Positions 38,697-47,015 of a stretch of 64,000 bases of DNA are shown here, in pieces. Source of the stretch: Streptomyces sp. HNM0574 (GTDB lineage Bacteria > Actinomycetota > Actinomycetes > Streptomycetales > Streptomycetaceae); contig NZ_JAASAH010000004.1 of assembly GCF_012726235.1 (NCBI RefSeq), forward strand, positions 372,001-436,000. The letters run 5' to 3'. The position numbers and the translations under genes were made by a program. How positions within the stretch are numbered: position 1 is the stretch's first letter; every line of letters starts with the position of its first letter. The notes under the pieces were generated by a model, which worked only from the letters and a program-made list of their open reading frames with translations, had not been told where the DNA came from and made no database searches.

Positions 38697-41387
38697 GTGC
38701 GCACCGCCGAGATCCGCAGCCGCTTCCTCGACTTCTTCGCCGAACGCGGGCACACGGCCGTCCCCAGTACGCCGCTGCCCACGCCCGATCCGACGCTGCT
38801 GTTCGTCAACGCGGGCATGGTGCCGTTCAAGCCGTATCTGACGGGCGAGGCGGCGCCGCCGTGGCCGCGTGCGGCGAGCGTGCAGAAGTGCGTGCGCACC
38901 CTCGACATCGAGGAGGTGGGGCGCACCACCAGGCACGGCTCGTTCTTCCAGATGAACGGCAACTTCTCGTTCGGCGACTACTTCAAGGAGCGGGCGATCA
39001 CGCTCGCCTGGGAGCTGTCCGTCACCTCTCCCGGCGACGGCGGCTACGGGCTGGACCCGGACCGCATCTGGGTCACCGTGCACCACGACGACGCCGAGGC
39101 GCGTGGCCTGTGGCGACGGCTGACGGGGCTGCCGGAGGAGCGGATCGTCGCGCGCGGGGACGAGGACAACTTCTGGTCCATGGGCGTGCCCGGGCCGTGC
39201 GGGCCCAGTTCGGAGATGTTCTACGACCGGGGCCCGGTGTACGGGCGCGGCGGCGGCCCGGACGCCGACGAGGACCGGTTCATGGAGTTCTGGAACCTGG
39301 TCTTCATGCAGTACGAGCGGGGCGAGGGCGCGGGCAAGACCGGCTATCCGATCCTCGGCGAGCTCCCGCACCGCAACATCGACACCGGCATGGGCCTGGA
39401 GCGGATGGCCACCCTGCTCCAGGGCGTGGACAACCTGTACGAGACGGACGAGACCCGCCCGGTGCTCGACCGCGCCGCCGCGCTCGCCGGCGTCCGCTAC
39501 GCCGCGCACCCCGACATCCCCGAACAGGCGGAGAACGACGTCCGGTTGCGCGTCGTCGCCGACCACGTGCGGACGGCGCTGATGCTGCTCGCCGACGGCA
39601 CCACCCCGGGCAACGAGGGCCGCGGGTACGTGCTGCGCCGCATCCTGCGGCGCGCCGTCCGCTCGATGCGGCTGCTGGGCCACCAGGATCCGGCGCTGCC
39701 CGAGCTGCTGCCTCTCGCGCGGGACTGCATGTCCCCCAGCTACCCGGACGTCGCCGCCTCCTTCGACCGGATCGCGGACCAGGCGTACGCCGAGGAGGAG
39801 GCGTTCCGCTCGACGCTGCGCCAGGGCACCACGATCCTGGACACCGCCGTGCGGGAGGTGAAGGCGGCGGGCGGGCACGCGCTCCCCGGCGCGCAGGCGT
39901 TCCTGCTGCACGACACCTACGGCTTCCCCGTCGACCTCACCCTGGAGATGGCCGCCGAGCAGGGCGTCGAGGTCGACCGGGAGGGCTTCGCCGCGCTGAT
40001 GCGCGAGCAGCGGGAGCGGGCCCGCGCCGACGCCCGGGCGCGCAAGTCCGGTGCGGTGGTGGACACTTCGGCGCTGCGCTCCGTCCTCGACCGGCACGGC
40101 ACCACCGACTGGCGGGCCCGCGAGACCCTCACCACCGACTCCCGGGTGCTGGCCCTGCTCGGGCCCGGCGGGCCGCAGCCGGTGGCACGGACGGGCGAGA
40201 TCGTCACCGTCGTGCTGGACACCACCCCGTTCTACGCGGAGTCCGGCGGGCAGGAGAGCGACGCGGGGCGGATCTCCGGCACCTTCGTCGAGGCCGATGT
40301 GCTCGACGTGCAGCGCCCGTTGCCGGGGCTCGTCGCCCACCAGGTGCAGGTGACCGGCGGCGAGCTGGCCCAGGGGGACACGGTGCACGCGGCCGTCGAC
40401 CCCGAGTGGCGGCTCGGCGCCCGGCAGGCGCACTCGGGCACGCACATCCTGCACGCGGCGCTGCGCGAGGTGCTGGGGCCGACGGCCCTCCAGTCCGGTT
40501 CGTACAACCGGCCGGGCTATCTGCGGCTGGACTTCCCGTGGCGCGGCGGGCTGTCCGCCACCGCGCGCACGGAGATCGAGGACGCGGCGAACCGCGCGCT
40601 GCGCCGCGATCTGCCCGTCGGCGAGCGGTGGATGACGCTGCCGGAGGCCAAGGAGATCGGCGCGCTGGCGCTGTTCGACGAGACGTACGGGGAGCTGGTG
40701 CGGGTCGTCGAGATCGGCGGGGCCTGGTCGCGGGAGCTGTGCGGCGGGACGCACGTCGACCACGCCTCGCAGGTCGGGGTCGTGGCGCTGACCTCGGAGG
40801 CGTCGGTCGGTTCGGGGATGCGGCGGCTGGAGGCGGCCGTCGGTGTGGAGGGCTTCGGGCATCTGGCGCGCGAGCGTGACCTCGTCACCCGGGTCGCCGA
40901 GCAGCTCCAGGCACCGCGCGCCGAACTGCCCGCGCGGATCGGGACGTTGCTGGAGCGGCTGAAGGCCACCGACCGCGAGAACCAGCGGCTGCGGCAGCAG
41001 GCCGCGCAGGCGCGCGCCGCGCAGCTGGCGGCCGGGGCGCGGGAGTCCGGGGGCACCCTGGTGGTCACCGCGGAGGAGCGCGGCGGCGCCGACGAGGCCC
41101 GCCGCCTGGCCACCGAGGTGCGCGAACGCCTGCCGCGGGACCGTCCCGCGCTCGTCGCGGTCGGCGCCACCACCGAGGACGCCAGGGCCGTCCTCGTCGT
41201 CACCGTCAACAAGCCGGCCCAGGACGCCGGCACCTCGGCCGCCTACCTGGTCAAACACCTGCTCTCCGGCCGCGGCGGCGGCAGCCCGGAGACGGCCCAG
41301 GGCGGCGGCGTCGCCCCGGAAGCCCTGCCCCAACTCCTCGCGGACGTGCCGGGGTTGGTGGCGGGGGGCCTCATTCCTCCGGCGTGA
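38697..41387 (+). CDS. alaS: Alanyl-tRNA synthetase
   Basis: An 896-residue class II synthetase. It has the catalytic core with SVQKCVRTLDIEEVGRTTRHGSFFQMNGNFSFGDYFKE, an editing domain with the HSGTHILH zinc motif and CGGTHVDH, and a DHHA1 tail ending near 896. GTG 38697 follows GGAG, 64 nt after tsaD, so co-transcription is likely. The editing and aminoacylation motifs appear intact. Whether it is the sole or an extra AlaRS cannot be told from the window. Its 3' end overlaps the convergent TetR gene by 17 nt. Confidence 0.93.
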   Translation: MRTAEIRSRFLDFFAERGHTAVPSTPLPTPDPTLLFVNAGMVPFKPYLTGEAAPPWPRAASVQKCVRTLDIEEVGRTTRHGSFFQMNGNFSFGDYFKERAITLAWELSVTSPGDGGYGLDPDRIWVTVHHDDAEARGLWRRLTGLPEERIVARGDEDNFWSMGVPGPCGPSSEMFYDRGPVYGRGGGPDADEDRFMEFWNLVFMQYERGEGAGKTGYPILGELPHRNIDTGMGLERMATLLQGVDNLYETDETRPVLDRAAALAGVRYAAHPDIPEQAENDVRLRVVADHVRTALMLLADGTTPGNEGRGYVLRRILRRAVRSMRLLGHQDPALPELLPLARDCMSPSYPDVAASFDRIADQAYAEEEAFRSTLRQGTTILDTAVREVKAAGGHALPGAQAFLLHDTYGFPVDLTLEMAAEQGVEVDREGFAALMREQRERARADARARKSGAVVDTSALRSVLDRHGTTDWRARETLTTDSRVLALLGPGGPQPVARTGEIVTVVLDTTPFYAESGGQESDAGRISGTFVEADVLDVQRPLPGLVAHQVQVTGGELAQGDTVHAAVDPEWRLGARQAHSGTHILHAALREVLGPTALQSGSYNRPGYLRLDFPWRGGLSATARTEIEDAANRALRRDLPVGERWMTLPEAKEIGALALFDETYGELVRVVEIGGAWSRELCGGTHVDHASQVGVVALTSEASVGSGMRRLEAAVGVEGFGHLARERDLVTRVAEQLQAPRAELPARIGTLLERLKATDRENQRLRQQAAQARAAQLAAGARESGGTLVVTAEERGGADEARRLATEVRERLPRDRPALVAVGATTEDARAVLVVTVNKPAQDAGTSAAYLVKHLLSGRGGGSPETAQGGGVAPEALPQLLADVPGLVAGGLIPPA

Positions 41388-41931
41388 GGATCGCCGCCAG
41401 GGGTTCGGTGAGCTGGGTGCGGGTGAGGGGGGTGGCGGCGGCGAGGGACTGCATGAGGAGGCCGTCGAGGGTGGTGACGAGGGCGGCCGCGGTGCGGGGG
41501 TCGGTGTGCCGGGAGAGGACCTCGCGCTCGGTGGCCGCGTAGAGCAGCGCGGACTCGCGGAGTTCGGGCCTGCGCATCGCGGCCGTCATCAGCTCGTAGG
41601 AGAGGACGACGACGTCGCGGGCCTCGCGGATCTGCTGCTCGACCAGGTCGGCGAGGGCTTCGACGAGTTGGGCGGGGCTGACCTCGCCGAGCCCCTCGCC
41701 CCAGGCGTGCAGCCACTCCGCGTACCGCGCGGTGAGCCGGCGGGTGGCGGCGTCGAGGAGGTCGTTCAGGGTGGCGAAGTAGTAGGTGGTCGAGCCGAGC
41801 GGGACGCCGGCCTCGCGGGCCACCGCGCGGTGGCTGAGCCGGGCGATGCCGTGCTCCAGGAGGAGCCGCTCGGCCGCGGCCAGGATGCGCTCCCGGCGCT
41901 CGGGGTCGGCGGGTCCGCGCTTGGTTCCCAT
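41371..41931 (-). CDS. TetR family repressor
   Basis: A 186-residue regulator with an N-terminal TetR helix-turn-helix (ERILAAAERLLLEHGIARLSHRAVAREAGVPLGSTTYYF). The C-terminal ligand domain is variable. ATG 41931. It is divergent from an MFS exporter, the standard arrangement for drug-efflux repressors, and the space between them contains palindromes. Confidence 0.88.
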   Translation of the reverse strand: MGTKRGPADPERRERILAAAERLLLEHGIARLSHRAVAREAGVPLGSTTYYFATLNDLLDAATRRLTARYAEWLHAWGEGLGEVSPAQLVEALADLVEQQIREARDVVVLSYELMTAAMRRPELRESALLYAATEREVLSRHTDPRTAAALVTTLDGLLMQSLAAATPLTRTQLTEPLAAILTPEE

Positions 41932-42002
41932 CGGCTGACGTGCCTCCTCGCCCCGGAAGCTCCCTGCCCCGGGAAACGGATCGCTGTTCCGGACATTTTC
42001 TG

Positions 42003-42042
42003 TGTACGCTAGTACAGGAATTTGCGTACGGCCGTACACAAA
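42003..42042. promoter_or_regulatory. Two palindromic operator candidates between tetR and the MFS gene
   Basis: Site 1 is TGTAC-GCTA-GTACA (42003-42016). Site 2 is a near-perfect 22-nt palindrome TTTGcGTACGGCCGTACaCAAA (42021-42042) whose 12-nt centre is exact. Both share a GTAC core and lie in the divergent promoter region, as expected for TetR binding. Confidence 0.7.
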
Positions 42043-42089
42043 TTCTGGGCACATACGTTCGTCGGGGGAGATTCGGAGAGGTGGGGGCC

Positions 42090-43646
42090 ATGACGCCTTC
42101 CATGCCGCACGAGGTGCACGCGAAGGCCGGACTGCGCGAGTGGATCGGGCTGGGGGTGCTCACCCTCCCGGTCCTGCTGATCGCCATCGACCTCAACGTC
42201 CTCGGCTTCGCCATCCCCGCGCTCAGCGAGGACCTCGCGCCGTCGAGCACCCAGCTGCTCTGGCTCGTCGACATCTACTCGTTCGTCCTCGCCGGCCTGC
42301 TGGTCACCATGGGCACCGTCGGCGACCGGATCGGGCGCCGCAAGCTGCTGATGCTGGGCTGCGCGGGCTTCGGCGCGGCCTCCGCGATCGCCGCGTACGC
42401 GCCCAGCGCGGGCGGGCTGATCGCCGCCCGCGCGCTGCTCGGTGTCGCGGGGGCGACGCTGATGCCGTCCACGCTGTCCCTGCTGCGGAACATGTTCCGC
42501 GACGAGCGGCAGCGGCTCACCGCCGTCGCGGCCTGGGGCTCGGCGTTCAGCGCGGGCACGGCGCTCGGCCCGGTGGTCGGCGGGGTGCTGCTGGAGCACT
42601 TCTGGTGGGGCTCGGTCTTCCTGCTCAACCTGCCGCTCGTGGTGATCGCCCTGTTCGCGCTGCCGCTGCTGGTGCCCGAGACCCGCGACCCCTCCCCCGG
42701 CCGCTTCGACCTGCCCAGCGCGGCGCTCTCCCTGCTGACGGTGCTGCCCGTCGTCTACGCCATCAAGTCCTTCGCGCACGGGGAGCCGTTGACGGCGCTG
42801 CCGTTCCTCGCCGCCGGGCTCGGCTTCGGCGTGGTCTTCGTCCGGCGCCAGCGGCGGCTGACGCACCCGATGATCGACGTGACGCTGTTCGCCGTGCGGC
42901 GCTTCTCGGCGGCGCTGGTCACCGAGGTCGTGATCATCTTCGTGCTCGCCGGTTCGATGTTCTTCGTCCCGCAGTTCCTCCAGCTCTCCGAGGGCCTCTC
43001 GCCGCTGGAGGGCGGCCTGTTGCTGCTGCCGGGCGCCGCACTGTCCATCGCCGCCGGGTTCCTCGCGGCGGCCGCGGCGCAGCGCGCGGGCGTGCGGCGG
43101 CTGATCACCGGCGGGCTGGCGGTCACCGCGCTCGGGTACGCGGCGATGACGGCGCTCTCGCTGGGGAATGGTGCCGCGCTCGTCGCCGTCGCCTTCTGCT
43201 TCATCAGTCTCGGCGCCGGGACGGTGCTGACGCTCACCAACAGCATCGTGCTGGACACCGTCCCGCCCGAACGCGCGGGCGCCGCCTCCGCGCTGTCCGA
43301 GACCGGTATCGAACTGGGCGGCGCGATGGGCGTCGCCGTCCTCGGCAGCGTGCTCTCCTCCGCGTACCGGCTGGGCCTCGACCCCGTCGAAGGGGTGCCG
43401 CACCGGGTGATGGACGCGGCGGGCGAGACGCTCGGCAACGCGCTGCACGCCGCCGGTGAGCTGGGCGGCGAGGCCGGACGCGCGCTCGCGGCCGCGGCCC
43501 GGGAGGCGTTCACCGGGGGCATCCAGATCACGGGGCTCGCCGGCGCCGTCGTCCTGGTGCTGGCCGCCGTGCAGGCCTGGGTGCTGCTGCGGCCCGCCGC
43601 GCCGGCGGAGCCGGAAGCGGAGGCCGAGACCTCCCGCGCCGGCTGA
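42090..43646 (+). CDS. MFS drug exporter, DHA2 family
   Basis: A 518-residue transporter with about 14 membrane helices. The DHA2 signature motif in helix 1 (LLIAIDLNVLGFAIPAL) and motif A GDRIGRRKLLMLG are present. It is similar in layout to SmvA/LfrA/QacA antiporters. ATG 42090 follows a GGTGGGGG stretch. Likely induced when the divergent TetR releases the operator. Confidence 0.87.
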   Translation: MTPSMPHEVHAKAGLREWIGLGVLTLPVLLIAIDLNVLGFAIPALSEDLAPSSTQLLWLVDIYSFVLAGLLVTMGTVGDRIGRRKLLMLGCAGFGAASAIAAYAPSAGGLIAARALLGVAGATLMPSTLSLLRNMFRDERQRLTAVAAWGSAFSAGTALGPVVGGVLLEHFWWGSVFLLNLPLVVIALFALPLLVPETRDPSPGRFDLPSAALSLLTVLPVVYAIKSFAHGEPLTALPFLAAGLGFGVVFVRRQRRLTHPMIDVTLFAVRRFSAALVTEVVIIFVLAGSMFFVPQFLQLSEGLSPLEGGLLLLPGAALSIAAGFLAAAAAQRAGVRRLITGGLAVTALGYAAMTALSLGNGAALVAVAFCFISLGAGTVLTLTNSIVLDTVPPERAGAASALSETGIELGGAMGVAVLGSVLSSAYRLGLDPVEGVPHRVMDAAGETLGNALHAAGELGGEAGRALAAAAREAFTGGIQITGLAGAVVLVLAAVQAWVLLRPAAPAEPEAEAETSRAG

Positions 43647-43698
43647 CGGGCCCCCGAGCAGGGCGGAAGCCCCGCCCCCGCACCCCGGCGCCGAGAGC

Positions 43699-43733
43699 GG
43701 TCACGGCCGTCTGGAAAGCTGACGGCCGTGACC
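43699..43733 (+). terminator. Hairpin downstream of the MFS gene
   Basis: Perfect 13-bp stem (43699-43711 with 43721-43733), 9-nt loop; located 52 nt after the MFS stop and 23 nt before the next gene. Confidence 0.65.
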
Positions 43734-43756
43734 CCGCCCCCGTCTCCCGCCGGCCC

Positions 43757-44551
43757 GTGACCGCGCCCGCCGTACCGGCGGGGCCCGTCACCGTCGACGC
43801 CCCGGACCGGATAGCGCGTCCGCTGCTCACCCAGTCCTGGCTCGACCTGGCCTTCCTGCACTGGGCCTTGCCCCCGGAGGACGTCGCGGGACTGCTGCCG
43901 GAGGGCACCGTTCCGGACACCCTGGACGGGGTGACCTACGTCGGTCTTGTCGCCTTCCGGATGCACCGGGTGGGCTGGTTCCGGCTGCCCGGCATCCCGT
44001 ACCTGGGCTCCTTCCCGGAGACCAACGTCCGGCTGTACTCGGTCGACGCGCAGGGGCGGCGCGGCGTCGTCTTCCGCTCGCTGGACGCCTCCCGGCTGAT
44101 CCCGGTGGCCCTCGCGCGCAGCTGCTTCCGGCTGCCGTACGTCTGGTCCCGCATGGCCGTGCGCACCGGCCCGGACGGCACCGTCAGCTACGCCAGCTCC
44201 CGGCGGTGGCCGGGGCCGCGCGGGGCGCGCAGCCGGATCACCGTACGACCGGGCGAGCCGCTGACCGAGCCCGGCGAGCTGGAGCACTTCCTCACCGCGC
44301 GCTGGGGCCTGCACAGCACCCTGTTCGGCCGCCCGCTGCACCTGCCGAACGCGCACCCCCGCTGGCCGCTGCACCGCGCCGAACTCCTGGACTGCGACGA
44401 GGACTTGATCACCGCGGCGGGCGTGCCCGCGCCGCAGGGCCCGCCCGTCAGCGTCCTGTACTCCCCCGGCGTCCCGGTCCGCTTCGGCGCCCCGGCGTCC
44501 GGCGGGCGCGCGGGGGCCCGTACAGGCGTGCGGCGGGACGGGCGCGGGTAG
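43757..44551 (+). CDS. DUF2071 (YqjF-like) protein
   Basis: A 264-residue protein. Marker strings are LTQSWLDLAFLHWALPPEDVAGLLPEG, YVGLVAFRMHRVG and FPETNVRLYSVD. The family is common in actinobacteria and lacks a proven function. Its fold is acetoacetate-decarboxylase-like. GTG 43757. Loosely arranged with the following monooxygenase (58 nt). Confidence 0.82.
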   Translation: MTAPAVPAGPVTVDAPDRIARPLLTQSWLDLAFLHWALPPEDVAGLLPEGTVPDTLDGVTYVGLVAFRMHRVGWFRLPGIPYLGSFPETNVRLYSVDAQGRRGVVFRSLDASRLIPVALARSCFRLPYVWSRMAVRTGPDGTVSYASSRRWPGPRGARSRITVRPGEPLTEPGELEHFLTARWGLHSTLFGRPLHLPNAHPRWPLHRAELLDCDEDLITAAGVPAPQGPPVSVLYSPGVPVRFGAPASGGRAGARTGVRRDGRG

Positions 44552-44609
44552 GCCCAGGCGGAACCGATCTTGGAACGCCCAAGCGGTGGCCGACCTTGGA
44601 GGGTGAGCG

Positions 44610-46277
44610 ATGTCCGCACGGGCCGCGCGGGAGACGGAGGCGCAGCGGGACGGAGGAGGAGCCGGGTACGACGTGATCGTCGTCGGCGCCGGGTTCTCCG
44701 GGCTGTACCTGCTGCACCGGCTGCGTGAACTGGGCCTGCGCACCCTCGTGCTGGAGGAGGCCGAGGGGGTCGGCGGCACCTGGTACTGGAACCGCTACCC
44801 GGGCGCCCGCTGCGACGTCCCGAGCTTGTACTACTCGTACTCCTTCTCCCCCGAGCTGGAGCAGGAGTGGGAGTGGAGCGAGCGGTACCCGGGCCAGCCC
44901 GAGCTGCTGCGCTACCTGGAACACGTCGCCGACCGCTTCGCACTGTGGCCGGACATCCGGCTCGGCACCCGGGTGAGCGCCGCGCACTTCGACGAGACCG
45001 CGGGCCGCTGGCGGGTGCGCACCGCCGACGGTGCCGAACTGGCCGCCACCTACTGCGTGATGGCGACCGGCTGCCTCTCCCGCGGCAAACTCCCCGAACT
45101 GCCCGGACTGGACGACTTCGCCGGGCCCGCCTTCCACACCGCCCGGTGGCCGCACGAGGGCGTCGACTTCACCGGGCAGCACGTCGGCGTGATCGGCACC
45201 GGCTCCTCCGGCGTCCAGGCCATACCCCGGATCGCCGAACAGGCGGCCCGGGTGACGGTCTTCCAGCGCACCCCGAACTTCGCCGTCCCCGCGCACAACC
45301 GCCCGCTGGACCCGGCCGAACAGGCCGCCGTCAAAAGCCGGTACGCGCAGGTCCGGGCCGACGCGAGACTGTCCGGATTCGGCCCGCTGGACCTGCCGCC
45401 GGAGGGCGGCAGCGGCGTCCGGATGCCCACCGAGTCGGCGCTGGAGGTCGACGCCGAGGAGCGGGAGCGGCGGTACCGGCGGGCCTGGGACGAGGGCACG
45501 CTGGTGTCCTTCCTGACCACCTTCACGGACATGCTGACCGACCAGCGGGCCAACGACACCGCGGCCGACTACGTACGCGCCCGCCTCCGCGGCCTCGTCG
45601 ACGACCCGGCGACGGCCGAGGCGCTGACCCCGCGCGGCCACCCCTTCGGCACCAAGCGCCCCTGCCTGGAGTCCGGTTACTACGCGGCGTTCAACCAGCC
45701 GCACGTCCGCCTCGTCGACCTGCGCGCCACCCCGCTCACCCGGATCACCCCGGACGGGGTGGCCACCAGCGACGGCGAACACCCCGTCGACAGCCTCGTG
45801 TTCGCCACCGGGTTCGACGCGATGACGGGCGCACTGCGGAGCATCGACATCCGCGGCCGGGACGGCCTCGCGCTCCGCGACAAGTGGGCCGACGGGCCGC
45901 GCACCTACCTGGGCGTGGCCACGGCCGGGTTCCCGAACCTGTTCCTGATGACCGGCCCCGGCAGCCCGTCCGTCCTGACGAACATGGTCGTCTCCATCGA
46001 GCAGCACGTGGAGTGGATCACCGATTTCCTGGCCCGCCTGACCGCCGACGGCACCCCGCTCGCCGAGGCCGAACCGGACGCCGAGGCCGCCTGGTCCGCC
46101 CACGTCGACGAGGTCGCCGCCGCCACCCTCTACCCCCGCGCCCGCTCCTGGTACACCGGCTCCAACATCCCCGGAAAACCCCACGGCTTCATGCCCTACG
46201 CGGGCGGCGTCACCCCGTACCGCGAGAAGTGCGACGAGGTCGCGGCACGGGGGTACGCGGGGTTCAGGGTCGAATGA
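44610..46277 (+). CDS. Baeyer-Villiger-type flavin monooxygenase
   Basis: A 555-residue NADPH/FAD enzyme. FAD-binding VVGAGFSGLYLLHRL near residue 25, NADP-binding GVIGTGSSGVQ near 195, and the family fingerprint F-x-G-x-x-x-H-x-x-x-W-P (FAGPAFHTARWP, about residue 170) are all present. It is close to cyclohexanone/ketone monooxygenases, so it would insert oxygen next to a ketone. ATG 44610 follows GGAGGG. Confidence 0.9.
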   Translation: MSARAARETEAQRDGGGAGYDVIVVGAGFSGLYLLHRLRELGLRTLVLEEAEGVGGTWYWNRYPGARCDVPSLYYSYSFSPELEQEWEWSERYPGQPELLRYLEHVADRFALWPDIRLGTRVSAAHFDETAGRWRVRTADGAELAATYCVMATGCLSRGKLPELPGLDDFAGPAFHTARWPHEGVDFTGQHVGVIGTGSSGVQAIPRIAEQAARVTVFQRTPNFAVPAHNRPLDPAEQAAVKSRYAQVRADARLSGFGPLDLPPEGGSGVRMPTESALEVDAEERERRYRRAWDEGTLVSFLTTFTDMLTDQRANDTAADYVRARLRGLVDDPATAEALTPRGHPFGTKRPCLESGYYAAFNQPHVRLVDLRATPLTRITPDGVATSDGEHPVDSLVFATGFDAMTGALRSIDIRGRDGLALRDKWADGPRTYLGVATAGFPNLFLMTGPGSPSVLTNMVVSIEQHVEWITDFLARLTADGTPLAEAEPDAEAAWSAHVDEVAAATLYPRARSWYTGSNIPGKPHGFMPYAGGVTPYREKCDEVAARGYAGFRVE

Positions 46278-46286
46278 GGCGCGCCG

Positions 46287-46886
46287 TCAGCGGGTGAACT
46301 CCGCCAGCGCGGCGCACGCCGCCACCCCCAGCGCCGCACCCGCGAGGACCTGGCCCCTGGTGTGCGCCCCCAGGTACAGGCGCGACCAGGCGATCGCGGC
46401 CACCACCCCGTAGAGGACGACGCAGCGCGGGTCGAGCAGCAGGGTCAGCTGGGTGACGCCGGCGGCGGCCGCGCTGGTGTGCAGCGAGACGTTGGTGGCG
46501 CAGGTACCGAGGAGGACGAGGACCACCAGCAGCGGACCGGCCGCCCCGAAGGCCAGCAGCCGGGGCGGGGCTCCCCCGTAGGCGCACCCCAGCCAGACCA
46601 CCGCCGACAGGACCGTCACCATCACCAGCAGCGCCACGCGGTGCCCCCGCCGCGTGGGCATCAACTCCGGCCACCAGCCCAGGCGTACCGCGCAGAAGGC
46701 GGCGGCCAGGCACAGCGTCAGCCAGGAGCCGATGCCGCCCAGCGCCCACAGCAGACCCTCGGGCCGCGGCCAGGTCTCGTACCAGCAGACGACGCCGACG
46801 ACGAGCGGCACCACCGGAGGCGTGAAGCAGGTCTCCAGCCCCTGTGCCAGCCGCGTACGGACCGGCGCCACGAAGATCGTTGCCAC
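46287..46886 (-). CDS. PAP2-like membrane protein with altered phosphatase motifs
   Basis: A 199-residue protein with six predicted helices in the order of PAP2 lipid phosphatases. The last two motifs are recognisable but changed: NVSLHTS in place of PSGH, and SRLYLGAHTRGQ where the final Asp is Gln. The first motif (K-x6-RP) is not clear. It may be a non-catalytic relative or act on an unusual substrate. GTG start at 46886. Convergent with the monooxygenase, 9 nt apart. Confidence 0.65.
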   Translation of the reverse strand: MATIFVAPVRTRLAQGLETCFTPPVVPLVVGVVCWYETWPRPEGLLWALGGIGSWLTLCLAAAFCAVRLGWWPELMPTRRGHRVALLVMVTVLSAVVWLGCAYGGAPPRLLAFGAAGPLLVVLVLLGTCATNVSLHTSAAAAGVTQLTLLLDPRCVVLYGVVAAIAWSRLYLGAHTRGQVLAGAALGVAACAALAEFTR

Positions 46887-47015
46887 GGCCGGTGAAACGA
46901 GCCGGGGGCCGCCGGGACACCGGCGTCACACCGTCGCCGCACGCCGCGCCCACCGGGCTGGGCCGCGCAGGTGACAGGCCCGTGACGCCGGTTCCGGCGC
47001 GGCGTTGGAGCAGGA

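Noticed and set aside
38403..41333. 976-codon minus-strand frame opposite alaS
   Set aside because: Shadow frame without recognisable domains; alaS motifs occupy the plus strand.
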